64,000 bases of DNA from Thalassia testudinum (taxonomy: Eukaryota; Streptophyta; Magnoliopsida; Alismatales; Hydrocharitaceae), in assembly GCA_037157565.1 (NCBI GenBank), contig JAZHRO010000019.1, positions 21,763,001 through 21,827,000 of the forward strand, written 5' to 3'. Position 1 is the stretch's first letter; each line of letters starts with the position of its first letter. Shown here one piece after another: positions 33,305 through 43,611 of this stretch. A program made the translations under genes and the position numbers. The notes under the pieces were generated by a model that ran no database searches, was not told where the DNA came from, and saw only the letters and a program-made list of their open reading frames with translations.

Positions 33305-34760
33305 AAGATTTATTTTGATATTTATGTAGCTGCTAAGAAAACAAAGTCAGGGTATTTTTTGGATGATACGAAAAGTTATTCGGAGGATAATTCGGAATAA
33401 ACAATGATGATTGATACCTGGGTAGGACCACATGACCAGTATCAAGTGTCCATTAGATCACAGAAGCCACCCTCAATACAAGATCAAATCTTTGATATCA
33501 TGGTTGACTATCTTGACCAACCCAACCCAATTCAAACACCTAACCCTTGCAATGAATCCTAGATTACTCAATTGATTAAAATAGTTCAAGAAATAAAATA
33601 AGCTAGTGCTAGAGAATATGATGGTATAAGAAAAGAGCTTCATAAAATCTGGGACTAGCAACAAAAATTAGAAACGTTTGAATTTGGGTCGGATGTCTCA
33701 CAACAAATTTTTGATTCTGAGGTTGTCATTGAGGATTCCTTTGCGGATCTTGATCTTGATTTAGGCCCTGAATATCAATCATTTTATTTTGAGGAACCAA
33801 GCAGTAACGGGCCTGAATATGATTTTGTTGTATTTGGGGATACCCATGTAGACATTGATGAATTGATTTAGATGATCACATACATTAAACAATAAAATCA
33901 AAAAGACCTTAACGACTCCTCGATCAATGATTCAGCCCATTCCACTTTTATGGAGGGACTCACTATTGGATCTAATGCCCAATTCCATCTAAGTAAGCAA
34001 GAGGAAATATCCCCTTATGAAAAAGATATTCAAGAGATTGAAAGATTATTAGGGATTACATATGATGAGTTATCTAAGGAGGTTAAGAATGTTGTTGAAT
34101 CATGTGAATTTAATGACAATTGGGAAGTGGAATTGAATGAGTTGGAAGAGGAAAAAGAAAAGGATGACACTCAAAGATCTTTGGGAGAGATAGAGATTGA
34201 TCATTGGACCTTGACTTCCAGATTTGACCACATCACTTGGGTCATGCCGTCCATTCATCACCATTATTAGGACCCATATGATTTTACCCCATACGACTCC
34301 ACTCATACCCCAACCACCCACATTCTCCATCACCTCTTCAAGATGCCTCTATCTTCATCTCTCCTAGGCTCCCACATGTATCTCTCGTTCTTCTGTAGCA
34401 TCTGGTTGTAGATTTTCCCAAGCCCCATTATAGTATTTTTTCGACTCTTTGGGCTTGGAATTCATGGATAGTTGGTTCGCATTTGTGGCCCGCTGTTGAC
34501 AAATGCAATTAAACTTCTAATCATTTTACTCGTCAATCTCAATACTGTATTTACATCCTTTTTGAGTTTATGCCCAACTAAAGGCATTAAACTCATCACT
34601 TATATATAGCATATTTTATTTAGCATTTTTTCTTGCATATTTCTTTCCTTCATAGGTGTTGGAATATGTTGACTGCTAAAAAAATTTGGATGCGATTCTA
34701 GGTGATTTCTACCCTTTATTATGATTTTCACAGATTTCTATTCTATTAAGCTATGTTTAT
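33305..34760 (+). other. Post-protease region with small acidic ORF, no RT
   Basis: Where RT-RH-IN should be, there is AT-rich sequence with fragments of open frame. The longest (33950-34270, 106 residues) is acidic (EEISPYEKDIQEIERLLGI, later a KNVVESCEFNDNWEVELNEL stretch) and matches no domain I know. Positionally it follows the protease as in Athila/Tat elements that carry an extra acidic region between PR and RT. The polymerase module appears deleted or never present. Confidence 0.45.
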
Positions 34761-34765
34761 TTTCA

Positions 34766-34800
34766 TGCATGAGGACATGCAAGAACTTAGGCATGGGGGG
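34766..34800 (+). other. Hairpin plus polypurine module before 3' LTR (Athila-like)
   Basis: TGCATG-AGGA-CATGCA forms a 6-bp stem (34766-34771 with 34776-34781) and is followed after about 13 bases by GCATGGGGGG at 34791-34800. The same arrangement occurs on the minus strand at 54297-54332 and 56363-56401 with different stem sequences. Confidence 0.7.
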
Positions 34801-34803
34801 ATA

Positions 34804-35443
34804 GTACACTTACACTGAAAAATTTCTGCCAACACCTAGAAAAAAAAACCTTTTGTATTGTTGAACATCATGTTAATTGCACTTTATGGTTTTTAATTTA
34901 AGAATAGTTGACTCCACCTCCAATGTTAGCATTGGAGCTATAAATCATCTGTAATAGCCACTTCTGACTTATCCACTCACCTTTCTGTTCTAAAATTAGG
35001 AACCAAGCTGAATGTGAACCTGAATAAGGGAAAATATTGAAGTGCAACTATGAAAGGTTAGTGTTGAAAAATCTAAGGCATTCATACATAGCATGTATAC
35101 ATACTGCATTCATGCATAAAAGATTTTTATGAAGGAAGTTTTATTGAGGATTTTCTTCTTGAATTGTTTCTTAGTTTAGAATCCAGTAGAACTATTTCAC
35201 TTACATGTAGACTTTGCGATGGATCCATAATGAAAACCAATAGACATTTTTAGTTTGTTGAGGAGAAGTATTGCTTTTTTCCCTGAACCCTTGGACAGTC
35301 AGTTAGGGAGTTAGGCAAACTATTTTTCATTAGATCCACTAAACATTTGTGAGGTGAGAGTAGAGTGACTACTGGTGCTTTAAGTCTAGTGCAGGGACTC
35401 TTAAGTTCTGGATAATTGGATAATGATAACTCAGAGTGTCTAG
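34804..35443 (+). repeat. Probable upstream part of the Athila-like 3' LTR
   Basis: It lies between the PPT and the repeat shared with the 5' side, is AT-rich and has no ORF. If the PPT is real, this 640-bp stretch is U3 of the 3' LTR and its 5' partner is missing. Confidence 0.4.
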
Positions 35444-35798
35444 TGGAGCACCATCGGCGCCCTCCTTGTTTGATCTCTATTCTCGATTCTTCTGCATTTC
35501 ATAAATATATCATCATGCATGTTTCTAGAATTAGTTTTGTACATCCTTATCACTATTGTGAATATGTTAATAGAATAAAGGTTTTCTGTATTATCAAATA
35601 AATGAAGATTTCTCGAAATATCAATGTTTATTGCTTTAGACTAGTCAATAAATCAAGTTAGAAATGCATTTTGGAATTCGCAATCATACCTCCCTGAGTT
35701 CGATCGGGACTTACCATCTCATTATATAATTTTTGTTTAGGTCAATTTCACGATTGTACTACAACAAATCAATTAATCTCGCGATTTCCGACTTAACA
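35444..35798 (+). repeat. Athila-like 3' LTR (region shared with 5' LTR)
   Basis: It matches 27046-27401 nearly base for base with scattered differences and ends GACTTAACA. Confidence 0.8.
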
Positions 35799-36111
35799 GT
35801 GAATCCAGAATTCGTGATATTTTTGAAAGTCAGTACCTGTGCTCGGTATCATCATAAAAGCTGGCTATACTTTCTAGGGGCAGGGATTGACTCGAGTGAG
35901 CTAGCCTCCCTGCGACTCAGTCGACAGGCTATTTTGGCCAACCGGGTAGTGGGGTGTTAGGTACAACTTGTTGTTGTGAGAGGATGGTTGTTGTTCTTGT
36001 ACCCTGTAGTGGAAAGGACTGGTCAAGTGTCAGTACGGGATAGCTTCTCGTATGCTTATCGCATGGACCGTAATCACCACTTCACCTCATTAGCTAGGAC
36101 CTTTGGGCAGT
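35799..36111 (+). repeat. Diverged S-type LTR fragment
   Basis: It matches the reverse complement of about 43990-44285 (shared GGCCAACCGGGTAG and TTAGCTAGGACC blocks) and more distantly the solo LTR at 30290-30440 (GGTAGCT-CCCGTA...TCACC block). It is interrupted at about 36112 by the next fragment. Confidence 0.6.
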
Positions 36112-38052
36112 TGTTATGACCCCAGCATCAAACATCGTTTAAGACGTCTGGGAGTTGGTCCAGATGTCTGGTCAGACGTCTGGAAGCCTTCCCAGACATC
36201 TGGAAATTAATTTTTTCGGTGTACGATTTTGCGTCTGCGCGCATGCACGCGTAGATTGAACCGCCACCCTCTTTTCTTCTCCTTCTTTCCTCCCTGCAGG
36301 CGCAGCCTTCTTTCTCTCTCTCTCCCCACGGCGCCTTCAAATACTCCCCCTCTCCTCTCCCTCACCATCACTCCACCGCCTTCTTCTTCTTCTTCTTCCT
36401 GTTAGCATGAGAGTGAGCGGGCGAGGGCAGTAGCTGCTGACGTGTGTGCGCGGGGAGGAGGGGTTGCAGCGAAAGGGAGGGAGTTAGAGCGCGAGGGTGC
36501 GAGCTCGCCGGAGCAGCCAGGGCCGCCTGGCGGGCGCGCAGCAGGAGCGTGGCGCTGGGGAGGTGCTGCTGCAGCTCAGGCAGCAGGCGAACGCGACGCG
36601 GCACGACCGTGCGTAGCAGGCGAAGGGCGAGGAGGTCCTGATTCTGGGAAAATTTCCCAGAATCAGACGTCTGGACCTACATCTAGACGACATAGGAGAC
36701 GTCTGGAGGAAGATCCAGACGTCTGAAAGGTACGATATTTCCTTTCCTCCTTCCTTTCGCGTGTACGGCCATGCAGGCCATTCCGCCGAGGGGTCTGCCT
36801 CTTTTTCGTGTTGAGGACGGTTGCGTACGCGTGCAGGTCTCATTCAGGAAGGTGCAATGGCATGCCCTCCCACATAGATCGGACGTCTGGGCACAGCACC
36901 AGACGGCGGAGAGGGTCTCCAAACGTCCGGAGTGACAGTCGGACGTCTGGAACTAAGTCCAGACGGTTCAGTGGGATTCTGGACATCTGAAGAACTGCGC
37001 AGAAAGAAGGTATGACCTGAACCATCGTTTAAGACGTCTGGAAGATGTTCCAGACGTCTGATTTTGGGCAGACTTGTCATTTTTGACCCGTTTAGGGTCC
37101 GTTCGAAGTCCGTTTTCCGCATTTCAAGTTTCGTTCTTCTCAGAATTAGTTCCTCTACCTGTTTACAGTATTTGTATCCTATTCTGAGTAGTTCTTGTGT
37201 TTGATCCTTGTGTTAGGACTCCATTCCATTGCGGCTCTAGGGGTTGCGGAGGCGCACGAGCTTGCCGATCACGCCTCCAGTACTCCCGGTTTTGCAGGTA
37301 GAGTGGCTCCCTTTAATTTTTTACCAACATTTATAAACTTGTGAGATAAAAGATTCTAAGGTGTGGCATGAACCCTAGGATTGGAAAACTAGATTGAATC
37401 ATAGATCCTAGGGTATGGCATGAATCTTAGGACTGGAAAACTAGATTGAATGAAAGATCTTAGGGTGTGGCATGAATCATAGGAACCGAAAACATCGAAA
37501 CAAATGTCGTGAATTTATGAATTATAGTCTTGGAAAAATAGAAAGAAAAATGATAATTGCCTGTAATTGGATAACAGTTGCTTGAATGGATATTAACTGT
37601 TGAGAACATGGGCTATATGAAAATAAAGCTGAAATGATGAAACTTAAATTGGCTTAGTTAAAGAAATATGAGCATGAACCCTATGGGGAATTAGGAGTAG
37701 AACTCTCGAGAGGTGAATGGAATAGAATTGGGGAAGTGAGCTGGCTCTTGAGTACGGAGTACCAAGGAGAGCGACTGTCCCCCTATTTAGTGCAGAGTGG
37801 AGCTAGCCACCCTAGCGACCCGGGGTTAGGTCTGGCCACTTTGTACCGACTTTTGGCAATCGCGTACATAGTATCGAGGAGAGCTACTAGTGTAGGGAGA
37901 GCACTAGCCACCCCACAGGCCCCGTGGTTCTACTAGCCTTCTTACACCGACTTGTTAGGCCCACTGGGCAAACCAAGGTAGTCAGGCGAGGGTGCGCGGA
38001 CTGTGAGGGGGCAAGACCCCTGTTTGGTTACTATGGAGGGGCTGGACCCCTA
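36112..38052 (+). repeat. S-family LTR, 5' two-thirds
   Basis: It starts TGTTATGACCCC and aligns with the solo LTR from its AGACGTCTGG cluster through the GC-rich block (GAGTACCAAGGAGAGCGACTG, CCCACTGGGCAAACCA, GCAAGACCCCTGTTTGGTT). A perfect 12-base inverted motif, AGACGTCTGGAA/TTCCAGACGTCT with a 4-base loop, is at 37032-37059. The 3' third is not found adjacent. The sequence is interrupted by the gag-only element at 38053, and what follows at 42981 is the more diverged S-type sequence. ORFs on either strand here are GC-rich artefacts. Confidence 0.75.
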
Positions 38053-38463
38053 TGTTGGTGCTAGAGCACCATGATCATTTGTTTTGATGATAACAAAACA
38101 CGTGTTATTTAACATTTGCAATTTAAGTCCTAAATTTCAGGTCTATTGCAAATGTGGACGTGTTTAGACGGAACTCGAGCTCGCATCCAGGATGGATTGG
38201 AGGAGCTTAATGAAAAACAGAGGAGGTTCGCGTGGAGCGACAGATTGAAGATAGAAGACAAGAAGAATAGGATAGATTCTTTTTAATCCTTTCTTGTATC
38301 TCTTGCCTTTATTTTCTTGCTCTTTTTATTTTCCTTAGAATATTATGTTAAAGAGCCTCAAAGTACCCTAACAGTAGTCCTAGGAACACTGGCACAACCC
38401 TAGGATACTTAGGTTTTCTGTAGAATACTTAGAAAACCAATATAGGGTTCAAACAGCACTTCC

Positions 38464-39000
38464 AGACGTCTAATTCTCAAATCAGACGTCTGATAAAGAA
38501 TTTTAAGACGTCTGACTGTTGTTTCAGACGTCTGATATCTGTTAGGCTGCACATAGTAGTTCTGTCTGATGAAATCAGACGTCCAGACCTTATACCAGAC
38601 GTCTTAGAAGACGTCTGATGGACTTGCCAGACGTCCAGATAGTGGACCGTTGGCTAGCTTAGCAGGCACTCAAGATTATGACCGTTAGAGCCTTATCAGA
38701 CGTCCTTAGGCCTTTCCAGACGTCTGATAATTGACCGTTTTGCCTCGGCTGACCCAAAATCTCTTCTCAGAGATTTTCTAGCCGTTGCAACGTTTGGAAA
38801 TCAATTCCCACAGTAAAAGTAGGTTTCCAGACGTCCAGACATAGTGCCAGACATCCTATATGTCGTCTGATGGACTTGCGCAAAAACCCTGTTTAGATCT
38901 GATCCAAGTCAGGGAGAGACCCGCCCAAAATCAGACGTCTGACCTTTAAATCAGACGTCTTAAATGGCGTTCCAGATGTCTGATGCCAGAATTAGACGTC
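38464..39000. repeat. GACGTC motif array in gag-only element LTR
   Basis: There are 14 GACGTC (mostly within CAGACGTCTGA or CCAGACGTC) in about 540 bases, where chance gives about 0.13. The array is repeated in the 3' LTR at about 41695-42232. The same motif is found in S-family LTRs. Confidence 0.92.
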
Positions 39001-39113
39001 TGATAAGCCTGTCAGAACAATGATTGTTCCTGATTTCAGGCTGATTCTCTTGGGCTTTGTTCCCAACGGCTATAGAACCTTTCCTAAGCCTTCCAAAGCC
39101 TTCCTAAGGCCTC

Positions 39114-39121
39114 TATAAATA
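39114..39121 (+). promoter_or_regulatory. TATA box, gag-only element 5' LTR
   Basis: TATAAATA in CCTCTATAAATAGAGGGG, itself a short palindrome. The same sequence is in the 3' LTR at 42345-42352. Confidence 0.65.
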
Positions 39122-39763
39122 GAGGGGAGCCTTTGACACACCAATAAACACTTGGATACACTTAGCTACACACTTTCACACTCTTTTGTGTCCAGAAAAG
39201 ATCTTGCTCTCCAAGCTTAAGTTCCATCACCTAGAGAGCTAAATTCCCTTCGCGCACCCGCTCTCCCGCCGTTGTTCACGAGAGCGACATTGCGCCGTTG
39301 CGTGGCTCACGCACCCGCGTCATCCTCGACGCACTCCTTGCAAAGGGGAGTTTCCTTATTCCTATAGAAGCTAGGTTCATAATTACTTTGTTGGCTCTAT
39401 AGGACTTGTTGTTTATTTTATCTTTGTTATTTGGTTGGGTATTTGCTTTGCGAATTGCCGTCTCCTTCGCGAGACAAAATCCTTCTCGTGGAGAGAAGGG
39501 GTTGAGGTACGCTACCCTCGTTTAAGTAGCGTGGTTGTATTGAGGTTGAATCACCCTCGTTTAAAGTGATTCGGTTTAGTGGATTTTGATCAACTTGGTT
39601 GATCGGAAAATCCTAACTCGAGAGGGTTAGGTGGTGGTTTTCACCCGGTTTGGGTTTCCACCTAAAAATAATTGTGTACTTTGTGTGATTGCTTATTTGT
39701 AAGATTTTATTTCAATTCCGCATTTTATTACGTCACCCCTCCTAGTAGGGCCAAACCTACATT

Positions 39764-39775
39764 TGGTATCAGAGC
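39764..39775 (+). other. Gag-only element primer binding site
   Basis: TGGTATCAGAGC follows the LTR end by two bases. It is a perfect initiator-tRNA-Met complement. Confidence 0.92.
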
Positions 39776-39815
39776 AGGTTCTTGCGAGTTCGGAGTAACA
39801 CCCGGCAAGAAGATC

Positions 39816-40949
39816 ATGGAGGAAAGCTGTTCCACAAGCAGGATTTCTGAGGGGCAGTCCACAACCCGTCCGTCGTTCTTCGACGGGAGCAACTACCCCT
39901 ACTGGAAGTTGCGGATGAAGACCTGGCTTCAAGCCACCGACTTCACGATCTGGGCCAGATGCGAGACGCCATTAGAGATCCCAGAAAAACCCGCGGGAGG
40001 CTACTCGCAGCTGCATATTCGAGAGCTTTCACTCAACGCAAAGGCAATGAATGTCCTATATTGCGCGTTAAGTCCGAAAGAGTTCGAGAAAATCCAAGAG
40101 TGCACTACCGCCCACGAGATATGGAGGAAGTTAGAAGACACTCATGAAGAGATGAGCTCGGAGGAAGAAGAAGAAAAGGAAGAAACCGCTTGCTTTGGTT
40201 TCATGGCCAGAGGAAGCAACAGCGATAGCGAAAGCGGAAGCGATGACAGCGACAACGAGGTAAATTTCGATTTACAAGAAGCTTTTAATGAACTATTTGA
40301 GATTAGTAAATCACTTAAGATAGAAAATAAAAGCATTAAGAAGAACCTTAGTTTTCTTAAAAATGAAAATGATAGGTTAGAAAAACAACTTAAGGACATA
40401 GAAGCTAGTCCTAAAAATGATAACCTATTATTAGAAAATCAAGACCTTATCAATGAAAATAATAAATTGATTGAGGAAAATGTTAGTCTAAAAATAGAAA
40501 TTTCTGATTTAAAGACTAAGATGAATACTATAGAAAAAGAAATTGCATGTCTTAAGGAAAACTCTAACAAACTAATCAACAAAGTAGATGATTTATATAG
40601 CCCTAAGATTGAGAAAGGATCTCCATCAAGGAGACCCGCTAACAGATCCGGATCCAAGCTCACTTGGATACCGAAGAAAAAATTAGAATCTTGTTTTGTA
40701 GGATTCAGGGATAATTACAACACAAAGGACTGGACCTACAAACTCAAGGCTGGTCAACTCAAGTTGGGAGAACCAAGGAGTAGACCAAGGAGGAGAACAA
40801 GAAGACCGACGAGACGGCGAACAAACGACGAACCCGCCACACGTCGACCACCAGACTGGAGACCGGCGCCGATGCCCGGGCCTCCAAGCTACGGATGGGG
40901 GCCCCATCCGATGTGGCATCCACCACCACCATTCGGGCCATTTTATTAG
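39816..40949 (+). CDS. Intact gag-like protein of non-autonomous retrotransposon (377 aa)
   Basis: The ATG at 39816 is the first after the PBS; an upstream in-frame ATG at 39672 lies in the LTR and is less likely. Residues about 18-112 match a copia Gag N-terminal domain (PSFFDGSNYPYWKLRMKTWL, then ALSPKEFEKIQECTTAHEIW, WRKLEDTHEE). At residue 112 the family sequence jumps into an acidic stretch (114-148), so the central Gag part is missing. Residues 150-262 are a long, Leu/Asn/Glu-rich coiled coil. Residues 321-348 are Arg-rich and the last 30 are Pro/Gly/Trp/His-rich. No CCHC knuckle, protease, IN, RT or RNase H is present. It probably assembles with, or is packaged by, Gag of an autonomous relative; the Arg-rich segment could replace the knuckle in RNA binding (inference). 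Confidence 0.85.
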   Translation: MEESCSTSRISEGQSTTRPSFFDGSNYPYWKLRMKTWLQATDFTIWARCETPLEIPEKPAGGYSQLHIRELSLNAKAMNVLYCALSPKEFEKIQECTTAHEIWRKLEDTHEEMSSEEEEEKEETACFGFMARGSNSDSESGSDDSDNEVNFDLQEAFNELFEISKSLKIENKSIKKNLSFLKNENDRLEKQLKDIEASPKNDNLLLENQDLINENNKLIEENVSLKIEISDLKTKMNTIEKEIACLKENSNKLINKVDDLYSPKIEKGSPSRRPANRSGSKLTWIPKKKLESCFVGFRDNYNTKDWTYKLKAGQLKLGEPRSRPRRRTRRPTRRRTNDEPATRRPPDWRPAPMPGPPSYGWGPHPMWHPPPPFGPFY

Positions 40950-41269
40950 CAATGGTAGGTGAGGTAAAAATTCTTAACCCTATCTTTTTATAAGCATTTA
41001 GATAGGGGGAGTTAAAAAAAATGATGAGCTAATTGTCAATTTTTAAGGAGGAGATGCAAATTAGCTAAATTTCCTTTAGTAAGGGGGAGAAAAATAATAG
41101 CTATCTTGTTGTTACAAAAAGGGGGAGAATATCACCTTTGTTAAAATAAAATTCATAGAAGAACATGTCTTAAGGTGAAGTTATAGGAATTTTAAAACCA
41201 ATCAAACATTTTTGATAATGTCAAAAAGGGGGATTTTTATGCATTATTATTGACGGTTTTGTCATCATC
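40950..41269 (+). other. 3' untranslated region with several PPT-like G tracts
   Basis: Tracts of five Gs after A-rich runs occur at about 41004, 41093, 41121 and 41229 before the true PPT. I recall multiplied PPT-like motifs as a trait of Sirevirus-type copia elements, which fits the gag type. Confidence 0.75.
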
Positions 41270-41283
41270 AAAAAGGGGGAGAT
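41270..41283 (+). other. Gag-only element polypurine tract
   Basis: AAAAAGGGGGAGAT immediately precedes the TGTTGG start of the 3' LTR. Confidence 0.9.
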
Positions 41284-42975
41284 TGTTGGTGCTAGAGCAC
41301 CACGATCATTTGTTTTGATGATAACAAAACACGTGTTATTTAACATTTGCAATTTGAGTCCTAGATTTCAGGTCAATTGCAAATGTGGACGTGTTTAGAC
41401 GGAACTCGAGCTCGCATCCAGGATGGATTGGAGGAGCTTAATGAAAAACAGAGGAGGTTCGCGTGGAGCGACAGATTGAAGATAGAAGACAAGAAGAATA
41501 GGATAGATTCTTTTTAATCCTTTCTTGTATCTCTTGTCTTTATTTTCTTGCTCTTTTTATTTTCCTTAGAATATTATGTTAAAGAGCCTCAAAGTACCAT
41601 AACAGTAGTCCTAGGAACATCGGCACAACCCTAGGATACCTAGGTTTTCTGTAGAATACTTAGAAAACCAATATAGGGTTCAAACAGCACTTCCAGACGT
41701 CTAATTCCCAAATCAGACGTCTGATAAAGTATTTTAAGATGTCTGACTATTGTTTCAGACGTCTGATATCTGTTAGGCTGCACATAGTAGTTCTGTCTGA
41801 TGAAATCAGACGTCCAGACCTTATACCAGACGTCTTAGAAGACGTCTGATGGACTTGCCCGATGTCCAGATAGTGGACCGTTGGCTAGCTTAGCAGGCAC
41901 TCAAGATTATGACCGTTAGAGCCTTATCAGACGTCCTTAGGCCTTTCCAGACGTCTGATAATTGACCGTTTTGCCTCGGCTGACCCAAAATCTCTTCTCA
42001 GAGATTTTCTAGCCGTTGCAACGTTTGGAAATCAATTGCCACAGTAAAAGTAGGTTTCCAGACGTCCAGACATAGTGCCAGACGTCCTATATGTCGTCTG
42101 ATGGACTTACGCAAAAACCCTGTTTAGATCTGATCCAAGTCAGGGAGAGACCCGCCCAAAATCAGACGTCTGACCTTTAAATCAGACGTCTTAAATGGCG
42201 TTCCAGACGTCTGATGATAGAATTAGACGTCTGATAAGCCTGTCAGAACAATGATTGTTCCTGATTTCGGGCTGATTCTCTTGGGCTTTGTTCCCAACGG
42301 CTATAGAACCTTTCCTAAGCCTTCCAAAGCCTTCCTAAGGCCTCTATAAATAGAGGGGAGCCTTTGACACACCAATACACACTTGGATACACTTAGCTAC
42401 ACACTTTCACACTCTTTTGTGTCCAGAAAAGATCTTGCTCTCCAAGCTTAAGTCCCATCACCTAGAGAGCTAAATTCCCTTCGCGCACCCGCTCTCCCGC
42501 TGTTGTTCACGAGAGCGACATTGCGCCGTTGCGTGGCTCACGCACTCGCATCATCCTCGACGCACTCCTTGCAAAGGGGAGTTTCCTTATTCCTATAGAA
42601 GCTAGGTTCATAATTACTTTGTTGGCTCTATAGGACTTGTTGTTTATTTTATCTTTGTTATTTGGTTGGGTATTCGCTTTGCGAATTGCCGTCTCCTTCG
42701 CGAGACAAAATCCTTCTCGTGGAGAGAAGGGGTTGAGGTACGCTACCCTCGTTTAAGTAGCGTGGTTGTATTGAAGTTGAATCACCCTCGTTTAAAGTGA
42801 TTCGGTTTAGTGGATTTTGATCAACTTGGTTGATCGGAAAATCCTAACTCGAGAGGGTTAGGTGGTGGTTTTCACCTAAAAACAATTGTGTACTTTGTGT
42901 GATTGCTTATTTGTAAGATTTTATTTCAATTCTGCATTTTATTACGTCACCCCTCCTAGTAGGGCCAAACCTACA
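41284..42975 (+). repeat. Gag-only element 3' LTR
   Basis: It is nearly identical to 38053-39761, with a 17-bp deletion near 42876 (between GGTTTTCACC and TAAAAACAATTG) and a modest number of substitutions. Confidence 0.93.
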
Positions 42976-42980
42976 CCCTA

Positions 42981-43611
42981 TTCCTCTCGGCCAAAGGGGG
43001 GAGTTGTATGCAATTTACCATTTAGGATATCGCATCAAGATCTCCTCATGTCTTAGGAGGAAAATGATTTGGACAGGTAATGATTGAAATTGTAACAAGG
43101 CACAAATAATGAAATTAATAAATGACAAATTTAAGCATTTGAGAACAATACCCACCTTCCTTTTTTTTTATATTGTCTGGCTTTTCCCCTTTTGTTGTTT
43201 CTGCTTCTTTGCTTAGTGTTCACTGACTTTTTTTTGTGGGGTCTGTACTCAGGTTTTGGAGAGTTGCAGCCAGGTTCTACGACTGTAGGAGTGGACGATG
43301 TTGGTTCGCGAACAGCACCATAGTTGGTAGTTATAGTACCGATTCTAGTTGTTGTTCTTCCTATTTTCCTTGTAGTTTGTAGTCAGATTCAATTCATGTT
43401 TAGTTTCTTTTTTTCTGTTGCATCTCTACTTTGGTGGCTATGAACTTTCTTTCTAATAAAATATTTCAGTTGATTCTTTTGTTGTTCATATTATTGTGAT
43501 GTGATGTGCTGTTAATGCATTATTATTCTGTGTATGTGATTGATGACTAGATCTTGGGTGTTAACGAAATTGACTTGGGTCTCTACTTGGGTGGGGTCTT
43601 GGGATGTAACA
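42981..43611 (+). repeat. Diverged S-type LTR, 3' end
   Basis: It ends GGGATGTAACA. It matches the reverse complement of 43620-43930 at 43000-43330 (GGATATCGCA-CAAGATCTCCTCA, AGAACAATACCC) and aligns more loosely with the solo LTR 3' third (TGTTCACTGACTTT, GAGTTGCAGCC). Confidence 0.6.

Larger units (their letters stand above)
27046..35798 (+). mobile_element. Athila-like Ty3/gypsy element without RT/IN, with nested solo LTR
   Basis: A 356-bp repeat (27046-27401) recurs at 35444-35798 in the same orientation. The first copy is followed by an Athila-type PBS (TGGCACTGTTGTCGGGG). Between them lie gag-like traces, an Athila-type protease and the hairpin-PPT module at 34766-34800, but no RT, RNase H or IN. 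The flanks (CTCGC and GTGAA) do not match, so there is no visible TSD. The 3' LTR may begin already near 34804, in which case the 5' LTR is truncated to its last 356 bases. The solo LTR at 28242-31067 is a later insertion. Confidence 0.75.
38053..39761 (+). repeat. Gag-only element 5' LTR
   Basis: It starts TGTTGGTGCTAGAGCACC and ends CCAAACCTACA. It contains 14 GACGTC hexamers between 38464 and 39000 and a TATA box at 39114-39121. Confidence 0.93.
38053..42975 (+). mobile_element. Non-autonomous gag-only LTR retrotransposon (TR-GAG-like, Sirevirus-like gag)
   Basis: LTRs are 38053-39761 (1709 bp) and 41284-42975 (1692 bp). The length difference equals one 17-bp deletion in the 3' LTR. The TSD is perfect: CCCTA at 38048-38052 and 42976-42980. 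PBS and PPT are intact. The 1.5-kb interior encodes only a 377-residue gag-like protein. LTR differences are few (four in the first 125 bases, fewer elsewhere), so this is one of the youngest insertions in the window. It must use enzymes from another element. Confidence 0.93.

Noticed and set aside
33950..34270. Acidic 106-codon frame as a possible host gene.
   Set aside because: It lies inside the Athila-like element between protease and PPT; no domain, promoter or intron signals support a separate gene.
27041..35803. Five-base TSD around the Athila-like element.
   Set aside because: The flanks are CTCGC and GTGAA; they do not match, so I do not claim a TSD.
36128..37122. Clustered ORFs on both strands near 36.4-37.1 kb.
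   Set aside because: They fall inside the S-family LTR leader; the corresponding part of the solo LTR (28.4-29.1 kb) is open in other frames, so no protein is conserved.
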